9,505 nucleotides of DNA, taken from contig DATEGF010000073.1 in assembly GCA_035280245.1 (NCBI GenBank), positions 1-9,505 of the forward strand. Direction: 5' to 3'. The translations under genes were made by a program, and so were the position numbers. The DNA comes from DASZHJ01 sp035280245 (GTDB taxonomy: Bacteria > Pseudomonadota > Alphaproteobacteria > ATCC43930 > CGMCC-115725). Positions 1 through 5,939 of the stretch are shown here, piece after piece. Position 1 is the first letter of the stretch. Each line of letters begins with the position of its first letter. Below the pieces are notes generated by a model, which searched no databases, had not been told where the DNA came from, and saw only the letters and a program-made list of their open reading frames with translations.

Positions 1-1410
1 CTGGGCAAGGCGTTGCAGGCCTCTGCTGAAAACCCGACAGCGGCGCGGCTCATGGGCATCGACGTCGAGCGGATGGCGGTAATGAGCTTCGGGCTTGCCG
101 CCGGGATCGGCGCGCTCGGTGGCATCATGGTGGCGCCGATCCTGGCGGTGCAATTCGATACCAGCCAGTTCTTCACGATATCCGGGTTCATCTCAGTCGC
201 GATCGGCGGCATGGGCTCCTTCGTGGGCGCCGTGGTAGGTGGTCTCGTGCTCGGCGTCGCGGAGCAGCTCGCCGCTGGCTACATCTCGGGTCTGTTCAGC
301 AACGCGCTCGCCCTTGGCCTACTCCTGCTCACGCTGTTGTTCCGGCCGAGCGGCCTCTTCGCCATCGGCCGCGCACGCCGCAGCGACGTGCGCGAGGAGC
401 TGCATGTCCATCGCGCGATCGTCCGGCTCAAGGGCCGCGGTGCCGTCATGCTCGGCGCCGGTGCGCTCTCGGTGATCCTGGTCCTGCCGCTGCTCGTGCG
501 CGATCCCGGCCTGATGGGCTCGCTGGTCATCACGGGGATCCTTTTCATCGGCGTGCTCGGCCTCGATGTGCTCATGGGCTTCGCGGGCCAGGTGAGTCTG
601 GGCCAGGGTGGCTTCATGGCGATCGGCGGCTACGTCGCGGCGATCCTCGCGACGACCTACGGGTGGCCGCCGCTTGCGGGTGTGGCGATCGGCTGCGCCG
701 CCTCGCTCGTCTGCGCGCTCCTGCTCTCGCTCGCGACCATGCAGCTGCGCGGACACTATCTCGCACTCGCGACCCTCGCCTTCGGCCTGGTCGTGGATTC
801 CCTCGACGTCGGCATGATGCAGACCACCGGCGGTCCGTCGGGCTTGGTCGGTATCCCGTCCTTCGAGGTCGCCGGCATCGACTTCGGCAGCGACCGCGCC
901 ATGTACTATCTCGTGGTTGCGATCATCGTGGTGCTCGTGCTGGCGCTGCTGGGCGGCATGCGCAGCGGTCTCGGCCGCGCCCTCATGGCGATCCGCGCCG
1001 ATCGGCTCGCCGCAGGCGCGCTCGGCATCAACGTGGCGCGGCTCAAGATGGCGGCGTTCGCGATCTCCGCCGTGCTGGCGTCTCTGGCCGGCAGCCTCTA
1101 TGCCTTCTATTTCCACTATCTCTCGCCGGAGATGGTGGGGACCCAGCGCTCCTTCGAGATGATCACCATGCTGGTGATCGGCGGCGAGGGCACGCTCGTG
1201 GGACCGCTGCTCGGCGTCGCGCTCCTGACGCTGTTGCCAACGCTGGTGCAGTCGCTGGCGCTCTATAAGATCCTGGCGGAGGGCTTGCTGCTGGTGCTCG
1301 CCTTCAGCTTCCTGCCAGAGGGCATGTTCGGCGGCCTCGCGCGCCTCGCCGCGCGGCTCCGCGCGCCCGCGGTCGGCGCCGGTCTCGAGCCTCGGAGCGA
1401 GGCGCCATGA
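1..1410 (+). CDS. Fused LivH-LivM type branched-chain amino acid ABC transporter permease (5' partial)
   Basis: Inner-membrane permease of a Liv/HAAT-family ABC importer, which moves branched-chain amino acids or related small amides and acids. The frame is open from base 1 (Leu-Gly-Lys-Ala), so the true start lies upstream; the TTG at 13 is internal. Residues 1 to about 122 match the C-terminal end of LivH (AENPTAARLMGI, then three hydrophobic segments). A charged linker of about 22 residues follows. From about residue 146 the protein is LivM-like, with GFAGQVSLGQGGF near 193-205 and several membrane segments. The two halves carry similar cytoplasmic loops (LGKALQASAENPTAARLMGI and LGRALMAIRADRLAAGALGI), as expected for paralogous permeases joined head to tail. 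No frameshift or stop separates them. The stop overlaps the livG start (ATGA). Substrate cannot be told from the sequence; the binding protein must be encoded elsewhere. Confidence 0.93.
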   Translation: MGKALQASAENPTAARLMGIDVERMAVMSFGLAAGIGALGGIMVAPILAVQFDTSQFFTISGFISVAIGGMGSFVGAVVGGLVLGVAEQLAAGYISGLFSNALALGLLLLTLLFRPSGLFAIGRARRSDVREELHVHRAIVRLKGRGAVMLGAGALSVILVLPLLVRDPGLMGSLVITGILFIGVLGLDVLMGFAGQVSLGQGGFMAIGGYVAAILATTYGWPPLAGVAIGCAASLVCALLLSLATMQLRGHYLALATLAFGLVVDSLDVGMMQTTGGPSGLVGIPSFEVAGIDFGSDRAMYYLVVAIIVVLVLALLGGMRSGLGRALMAIRADRLAAGALGINVARLKMAAFAISAVLASLAGSLYAFYFHYLSPEMVGTQRSFEMITMLVIGGEGTLVGPLLGVALLTLLPTLVQSLALYKILAEGLLLVLAFSFLPEGMFGGLARLAARLRAPAVGAGLEPRSEAP

Positions 1411-2183
1411 GCGGGCTTGCCCTGGAGGTCAGAGGCCTCACCAAGACCTTTGGCGGTCTCCGCGCGGTCGATGGCATTTCGTTCGATATCCCCGTCGGGA
1501 ATCTGAGCGCGCTCATCGGCCCGAACGGTTCGGGCAAGACCACGCTCTTCAACCTGATCACCAATCTCTATCGAGCCGATGCCGGCGCCGTGCGTCTCTT
1601 CGGTAACGAGATGGGCGCCGCCGGGGACTGGCGCATCGCCGCCTCCGGCGTGGTCCGCACCTTCCAGACCGCGCGGGTCTTCCCGGGCATGACCGCGATC
1701 GAGAACGTGCTGGCGGGCGCGCACGGCCACATCCGCGCGAGTCCCTGGCGGCAGATGCTGTGGCTGGGCCGCGCGCGGGAGGAGGAGCGGGCGCTTGCCC
1801 GCCAGGCGGAGGCCCTCCTGGATCTCGTGGGCCTCGTGGCCTTTCGCGACACCGCCGCGACGGATCTGCCCATGGGCGCGCAGAAGCTGTTGGAGGTCGT
1901 GCGCGCGCTGATGGCGAGGCCGCGCCTTCTCTTGCTCGACGAACCGGCGGCGGGTCTCAACGACGGCGAGACCGCGGAGCTCGCGCTCTTGCTCCGCGCG
2001 GTGCGCGATAGCGGCGTCACGCTCCTGGTGGTCGAGCACAACATGTCGCTGGTCATGGGCGTCGCCGACGAGGTCATCGTGCTCGACGCCGGCGCGGTGA
2101 TCGCGCGTGGCACTCCTGCCGAGATCCAGCGCGATCCCCGCGTGATCGAGGCCTATATCGGCCAGGCCGAGGGTGCGTGCTGA
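1407..2183 (+). CDS. livG: LivG-type ABC transporter ATP-binding protein
   Basis: Cytoplasmic ATPase that pairs with LivF to power the permease. The 258-residue length is usual for LivG. Walker A is GPNGSGKT (38-45), the Q-loop glutamine is Q87 (RTFQ), the signature region is LPMGAQ (154-159), a LivG-style variant of LSGGQ, Walker B is LLLLDEP (174-180) with catalytic E179, and the switch histidine is H211 in VVEHNM. The ATG overlaps the permease stop by four bases (ATGA), so translation is probably coupled. It lies in the same operon as the genes on both sides. Substrate specificity is set by the permease and the missing binding protein, not by this subunit. Confidence 0.95.
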   Translation: MSGLALEVRGLTKTFGGLRAVDGISFDIPVGNLSALIGPNGSGKTTLFNLITNLYRADAGAVRLFGNEMGAAGDWRIAASGVVRTFQTARVFPGMTAIENVLAGAHGHIRASPWRQMLWLGRAREEERALARQAEALLDLVGLVAFRDTAATDLPMGAQKLLEVVRALMARPRLLLLDEPAAGLNDGETAELALLLRAVRDSGVTLLVVEHNMSLVMGVADEVIVLDAGAVIARGTPAEIQRDPRVIEAYIGQAEGAC

Positions 2184-2983
2184 TGCTCGAGCTCAAATCC
2201 ATCAGCACCGGATACGGCCGACAAACCGTCGTGCATGAGGTGAGCTTGGCGCTGCGTCCGGGCGAGGTGCTGGCGCTCGTCGGCGCCAACGGTGCCGGCA
2301 AGTCGACGCTGGTGAAGGCGATCTCCGGCGTGCTGGCCTTGCACGCAGGCGAGATCTGGCTCGAGGGTCGTCGCATCGACCGGCTGGGCGCTCGCGCGCG
2401 CGTGCTCGCGGGCATCGCGCATATCCCCGAGGGTCGCCAGGTCTTCGCTGGCCTCACGGTCGCCGACAATTTGCGCATGGGCGCTTATACGCGGCTCGGT
2501 GCACTTTCCGAGGCGGCGCTCGCGCGCCGCATCGATCATGTGCTCGCGTCGATGCCGGCGCTACGCGATCGACTGAGCGAGCCCGCGGGTAATCTCTCCG
2601 GCGGACAGCAGCAGATGCTCGCAATCGCCCGCGGCCTGATGTCGGAGCCGAGGATCCTTCTGCTCGACGAGCCTTCGCTGGGCCTGGCGCCGGTGCTGGT
2701 GGCCGAGATCTTCCGATTGATCGAGCGGCTGCGCGCACAAGGCCTCGCGGTTCTGGTCTCGGAGCAGAATGCGCGGCTGAGCCTCGCAATCGCCGATCGT
2801 GGCGCGGTCATCGAGAAGGGCCGCGTCGCCCTCGAGGGCACGGGCGCGGCGCTGCTCGGCGATCCCGCCGTCGCCGAGCGCTATCTCGGCGTGGGTGCCG
2901 CCGTGGGGGAAGCGAGCGCGCAGCGCCATCAGCGGCTCGTCGGTCGGCTCAAGGATTTGTTTCAGCAGGGAGTGCAGTCATGA
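2183..2983 (+). CDS. livF: LivF-type ABC transporter ATP-binding protein
   Basis: Second ATPase of the Liv importer. I choose the ATG at 2183, which overlaps the livG stop (TGATG) and gives the usual LivF opening MLELKSISTGYG; a GTG at 2177 would add two residues. Walker A is GANGAGKS (34-41), the signature LSGGQ is at 138-142, and Walker B ILLLDEP is at 158-164. Where LivG has EH, this protein has SEQN (193-196), the normal LivF form of the switch region. The protein is 266 residues, about 30 longer than a typical LivF. The extra tail after YLGVG (from about 238) is polar and basic and resembles no domain I recognise. The stop overlaps the next gene's start (ATGA). Confidence 0.94.
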   Translation: MLELKSISTGYGRQTVVHEVSLALRPGEVLALVGANGAGKSTLVKAISGVLALHAGEIWLEGRRIDRLGARARVLAGIAHIPEGRQVFAGLTVADNLRMGAYTRLGALSEAALARRIDHVLASMPALRDRLSEPAGNLSGGQQQMLAIARGLMSEPRILLLDEPSLGLAPVLVAEIFRLIERLRAQGLAVLVSEQNARLSLAIADRGAVIEKGRVALEGTGAALLGDPAVAERYLGVGAAVGEASAQRHQRLVGRLKDLFQQGVQS

Positions 2984-3696
2984 CCGATGGCTCGGTGTTG
3001 CGGCGGCTCGACGCGGTGGTGGATGACTTCTGCCGACGCGTGCGCTATTTCCAGGAGCCGATGAATCCCGGCCGCGCGCGCAGCTTCGTGCGCCAGCACC
3101 GCCTCAATACGCGCCAGCGCAATTCCGTCCTCAAGCTGCGGGTCGCCACCAATTGCACGGATTGGGAGACGCGGCTCAACATCATCCGCGCCTGTGCCGA
3201 GGAAGTGATCGCCGATCACGCCCATGGCCACGGCAAGGCGCACTGGCAGATCCTGGAGGAGCTTGGCACGCACATCGGTCTCTCGCTCGAGGAGATCCGC
3301 GCGGCGGAACCGCTGCCCTCGACCCAGATCGCCTGGGCCGCCTGGGAGGGGCTCATGAGCAATCGGCATTGGATCGAGGGCATCGTCGCCAACACCTGCG
3401 CCGAGCGCATCAACATCCCCGGCTACGGCACCGGCACGCTGCGCGAGCGCGGCTGGTTTGGCCTCGAGCGCCAGCGCTGGGGCAAGCTCTTCGAGCTCAA
3501 CGACGAGCAGCTGGATTTCTTCGAGCTGCACGAGCAGGCCGACATCGAGCACTCCGACATGGGCTGGCAGGCGGTGGCGCATTTCGCCGCCCAGTACGGC
3601 ATGGAGGATGCCGCGGTCAAAGCCTGCGAGATCAACCTCCGCGTCTGGGAGCTCTACCTCGACGGCATCGCCGAGGCGGGCGACCGGGAGGATTAG
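2980..3696 (+). CDS. Heme-oxygenase-like di-metal oxidase family protein (TenA/PqqC/CADD fold)
   Basis: Predicted soluble, all-helical protein of the TenA/PqqC/CADD superfamily, 238 residues. In heme-oxygenase-like diiron oxidases such as CADD and UndA, the metals are held by an E-x6-H pair, a middle glutamate, and H-x3-D-x2-H. Here E75-x6-H82, E142 (AERINIP) and H184-x3-D188-x2-H191 supply all six in order. The helix around H82 also has H80, H84 and H88, so the exact first histidine is uncertain. The ATG overlaps the livF stop, with AGGGAG (2967-2972) seven bases upstream, so it belongs to the transporter operon and probably acts on the imported compound or a product of it; that link is inference. 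Database names for relatives vary (TenA-like, PqqC-like, iron-containing redox enzyme). A thiaminase role is less likely given the metal motif, though C140 lies near the expected TenA cysteine region. Substrate unknown. Confidence 0.82.
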   Translation: MTDGSVLRRLDAVVDDFCRRVRYFQEPMNPGRARSFVRQHRLNTRQRNSVLKLRVATNCTDWETRLNIIRACAEEVIADHAHGHGKAHWQILEELGTHIGLSLEEIRAAEPLPSTQIAWAAWEGLMSNRHWIEGIVANTCAERINIPGYGTGTLRERGWFGLERQRWGKLFELNDEQLDFFELHEQADIEHSDMGWQAVAHFAAQYGMEDAAVKACEINLRVWELYLDGIAEAGDRED

Positions 3697-3702
3697 TCCA
3701 AA

Positions 3703-3889
3703 GATTCACCGCAGGGACGCGGAGGACACGGAGGTTTTTCTCGCGGCGAAGCCGCGGGCATCTTCTTGGCGTTCTTGGCGCCTTGGCGGTGAAAATTTTG
3801 AACCGCCAAGACGCCAAGTCGCCAAGGGAATTTTGGGGCTTCGCCGCGAAACTCGAACCTCCGTGTTCTCTGTGTCTCTGTGGTAAATC
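3703..3889. repeat. Long nested imperfect inverted repeat between convergent genes
   Basis: Symmetric about base 3796. The outer arms (about 3703-3737 and 3855-3889) both read GATTYACC then CACGGAGGTT towards the centre, with scattered mismatches. The inner arms (3765-3790 and 3801-3826) are built from CTTGGCG/CGCCAAG units and flank an A/T-rich centre. Between them lie CGCGGCGAA on the left and TTCGCCGCG on the right, also complementary. Transcribed, it would fold into a roughly 85-bp interrupted stem and could end or block transcription from both convergent operons. Its sequence resembles dispersed intergenic palindromes that I recall from environmental proteobacteria. It encodes no supported protein. 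Confidence 0.85.
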
Positions 3890-3905
3890 TTACTTTTCGA
3901 GCCGC

Positions 3906-4529
3906 TCACTCGCCGCGGGGGAGTGCGTAGTCCGCCGGGAATGTCGCGCGGAATTCGGGCCGCGCCTCCAGCCGCTCGGAGAGCGCGTCGAGGCCGGCGT
4001 AGCGGCCAACCGGCAGCAGCTCGGGATCGGCCATGTGGACGTAGCGGATCATGCAGGCGGTGGTGATCTGCGCCTGGTCGAGCCGGGCGGAGGCGGGCCA
4101 GCTCTCGGATCCCAGCGCCTCGATCGCACCGGCGGCTTGCGTGCGGCAACGCGTGATCCAGTCCTGCCAGCGCAGCGCGGCCGGGCGGATCACCCGCTCG
4201 TAGGTCGCCATGCCCGCTTTGTCGATGGCACCGGTCGCGAGCGCGATCCGGCGAAGCGCGTGCCGCCGCTCTGCGCCCGCGCGTGGCAGCAGCCCGCGCT
4301 CGGGCCCGACGGTCTCGTCGAGCCAATCGAGGATCGCTGCGGAATCGATCAGCGTCTCTCCGCCGTCGAGTACCAGAGAGGGAATGCGGCCCAGCGGATT
4401 GACCTTCCGCATGGCGTCGAAATCCGCGAACACCGAGCGGGTATCGTGCTGGTACCCGAAGCCCAGCACGCGCAGCGACACCGCGACGCGCCGGACATAG
4501 GGGGAGTCGTATTGTCCGACCAGGATCAT
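3906..4529 (-). CDS. Glutathione S-transferase family protein
   Basis: Cytosolic GST-like protein, 207 residues, the usual length. The N-terminal thioredoxin-like domain (1 to about 75) opens with MILVGQYDSPYVRRVAVSL; S9 is the likely glutathione-activating residue, as in Ser-type bacterial GSTs. GRIPSLVLDGG supplies the conserved cis-proline (P50), and LIDSAAILDWLDE (60-72) the Glu/Asp-Ser pair that holds the gamma-glutamyl group. Residues 85-207 form the helical C-terminal domain and end FPADYALPRGE. The ATG overlaps the dioxygenase stop (ATGA), so it is the second gene of a two-gene minus-strand operon and probably depends on coupled translation, since no strong RBS is visible. The substrate is unknown; detoxifying a reactive product of the dioxygenase is one inferred role. 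Confidence 0.9.
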   Translation of the reverse strand: MILVGQYDSPYVRRVAVSLRVLGFGYQHDTRSVFADFDAMRKVNPLGRIPSLVLDGGETLIDSAAILDWLDETVGPERGLLPRAGAERRHALRRIALATGAIDKAGMATYERVIRPAALRWQDWITRCRTQAAGAIEALGSESWPASARLDQAQITTACMIRYVHMADPELLPVGRYAGLDALSERLEARPEFRATFPADYALPRGE

Positions 4530-5401
4530 GGCTTGTCGCCCGCGCCGATCGGCCGCTCGCCCGCGACGGTCGTGCGATGCATGAGGCGGCGCGAGCCGTC
4601 GTAGTCGTTGACGGCGTAGTGCAGCGTGCAGCGGTTGTCCCAGATCGCGAGCGAGCCGGTCTCCCAGCGGAAGCGGCAGGTGAACTCCGGCCGCGTGCAG
4701 TGCTCGAAGAGAAAGTCGAGCAGCGGCCGGCTCTCGGCCTCCGTCATGCTCGCGAACCGCGTGGTGTAGATCGCGTTGACGTAGAGCGCCTTGCGTCCGC
4801 TCTCGGGATGGACCCGCACCACCGGCTGCGCTACCTCGCGGTCGGCTTCCGGAATGTTCCGCTCGATCGCGATCGAGCGGCTGACGCTGAGGTCCTTCGG
4901 CACGCCGCCGGTGCCGTAGGGCCGGCCGCTGTGCATGGCGCGGAGCGGATCGAGCATCCGCTTCATGCCGTCGGAGAGCGCGTCATAGGCCGCGTACATG
5001 TTGGCCCAGATGGTGTCGCCGCCGTGACGCGGCACCTCGCGCGCGTAGAGCAGCGAGCCCATCGGCGGCTCCTCGAGGAAGCTGAAATCGGAGTGCCACG
5101 CATTCCCGAAGGTGCTGATGTTCCGCTCGTCTGCTTCCTTCAGCACCGCGATGATGTCGGGGTATTCGTCCATGTGCTTCACGTAGGGCATGCGCACCAG
5201 CGGCCCGAAGAGCCGGCTCACCGCGAGGTGCTGCTCGGGCGTCAGCCGCTGATCGCGGAAGAACAGGACGCAATGCTCGACGAAGGCGCGGCGCAGCTCT
5301 TCCGCGACGGAATTCCGCAAGGGCGCGGCGAGATCGACGCCACGCACGTCCGCCCCCAGTGCCCCCGCAATCGGCTCGACTGAAATGGTTTCGTAGCGCA
5401 T
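4526..5401 (-). CDS. TauD/TfdA family Fe(II)/2-oxoglutarate-dependent dioxygenase
   Basis: Predicted cytosolic oxygenase that couples 2-oxoglutarate decarboxylation to substrate hydroxylation, often with C-S, C-O or C-N cleavage. The 291 residues match the family length. The Fe(II) ligands are H103 and D105 (AWHSDFSF) and H261 (WDNRCTLHYAVNDY). R272 and R276, at +11 and +15 from H261, fit the 2-oxoglutarate-binding arginines, and T129 in GGDTIW fits the conserved threonine. The N-terminus ISVEPIAGALGADVRGVDLA is typical. On the minus strand, GGAG lies eight bases before the ATG. It is the first gene of an operon with the GST and is divergent from the DGPF-sigma pair. The active site is intact, but family members act on taurine, other sulfonates, 2,4-D, alkyl sulfates and more, so the substrate cannot be assigned. 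Confidence 0.93.
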   Translation of the reverse strand: MRYETISVEPIAGALGADVRGVDLAAPLRNSVAEELRRAFVEHCVLFFRDQRLTPEQHLAVSRLFGPLVRMPYVKHMDEYPDIIAVLKEADERNISTFGNAWHSDFSFLEEPPMGSLLYAREVPRHGGDTIWANMYAAYDALSDGMKRMLDPLRAMHSGRPYGTGGVPKDLSVSRSIAIERNIPEADREVAQPVVRVHPESGRKALYVNAIYTTRFASMTEAESRPLLDFLFEHCTRPEFTCRFRWETGSLAIWDNRCTLHYAVNDYDGSRRLMHRTTVAGERPIGAGDKP

Positions 5402-5430
5402 GGCTCAGGCTCCGGACAATACTCGTTCAA

Positions 5431-5459
5431 GGGATAGCGGCTAATCTGGCCTATGACAA
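5431..5459 (-). promoter_or_regulatory. Candidate sigma70-like promoter for the dioxygenase-GST operon
   Basis: Read on the minus strand, TTGTCA (5459-5454) and TATCCC (5436-5431) are separated by 17 bases. The -35 matches consensus at five of six positions, the -10 at only three. Transcription would begin near 5424, about 23 bases before the ATG at 5401. The weak -10 makes this tentative. Confidence 0.3.
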
Positions 5460-5495
5460 ACCGCGGCCGCCACCGGGAAGAGAATTTGAAGCAGC

Positions 5496-5525
5496 CTGTC
5501 GATTCCGCCCCGGCCCGTTCGACAG
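5496..5525 (+). promoter_or_regulatory. Candidate ECF42-type promoter, symmetric, upstream of the DGPF gene
   Basis: TGTCGA (5497-5502) and CGAC (5520-5523) are 17 bases apart, about 45 bases before the DGPF start codon. As I recall, ECF42 sigma factors recognise TGTCGA at -35 and CGAC or CGTC at -10 in front of DGPF genes, so this fits an autoregulated promoter. The site is also a 7-bp inverted repeat, CTGTCGA (5496-5502) and TCGACAG (5519-5525), so the same pattern is read on the minus strand toward the dioxygenase gene. The match is seen directly; activity is inferred. Confidence 0.55.
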
Positions 5526-5566
5526 ACTGATGGCGAATGACGCCAATGCAACCCAAGGAGCTGACC

Positions 5567-5917
5567 ATGCAATACCTTTTGCTGATCTATCAGAACGAGG
5601 CCGAGGTCGAGAAGATGGGCGAGGCCCAGATGAAGCAGATGCACGCGGACTACATGACCTACACGCAGGCGATCGTGCAGTCCGGCAACCTCAAGGCGGG
5701 GGACGCCCTGCAGCGCAGCTCGACCGCGACCACGGTCCGGGTCCGCAATGGCAAGACGCTCACGACCGACGGTCCCTTCGCCGAGACTCGCGAGCAGCTC
5801 GCCGGCTACTACCTGGTCGAGGCGAAGGATCTCGACAACGCGGTGGCGCTCGCCGAGCGGATCCCCTCGGCGAAGTGGGGCTCGATCGAGGTGCGGCCTA
5901 TCCGGAAGTTCGACTGA
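5567..5917 (+). CDS. DGPF/YCII-related domain protein, partner of the ECF42 sigma factor
   Basis: Small cytosolic protein of 116 residues with a YCII-like ferredoxin fold. The diagnostic stretch TTDGPFAETREQLAGYYLVE spans 67-86, with DGPF at 68-71. I place the start at 5567 because AAGGAG (5555-5560) sits six bases upstream and the product begins MQYLLLIYQNE, typical of the family; an in-frame ATG at 5537 would add ten residues of poor similarity. The sigma factor gene follows 22 bases downstream. DGPF genes are the usual neighbours and targets of ECF42 sigma factors. The biochemical role is not established: YCII domains have been proposed to be enzymatic or ligand-binding, and members sit near sigma factors rather than membrane anti-sigma factors. 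No signal peptide or membrane segment is visible. Confidence 0.92.
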   Translation: MQYLLLIYQNEAEVEKMGEAQMKQMHADYMTYTQAIVQSGNLKAGDALQRSSTATTVRVRNGKTLTTDGPFAETREQLAGYYLVEAKDLDNAVALAERIPSAKWGSIEVRPIRKFD

Positions 5918-5939
5918 GCGGCCGCCCCCGAGGTCGCTC

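Noticed and set aside
319..1116. Long minus-strand ORF (265 residues)
   Set aside because: It lies antisense to the clearly conserved permease and its translation is rich in H, R, E and D with no domain pattern. It is a GC-bias shadow.
2980..3696. Thiaminase II (TenA) or PqqC identity for the heme-oxygenase-fold protein
   Set aside because: The E-x6-H and H-x3-D-x2-H metal pattern is not needed by TenA or PqqC, and no thiamine or PQQ genes are nearby. A di-metal oxidase is the better fit, though TenA-like annotation is likely in databases.
3153..4604. Long plus-strand ORF (483 residues) spanning two genes and the inverted repeat
   Set aside because: It overlaps the oxidase-like gene in another frame, runs through the repeat, and is antisense to the GST. 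The composition is Arg/Gly/Ala-rich with no recognisable domain.
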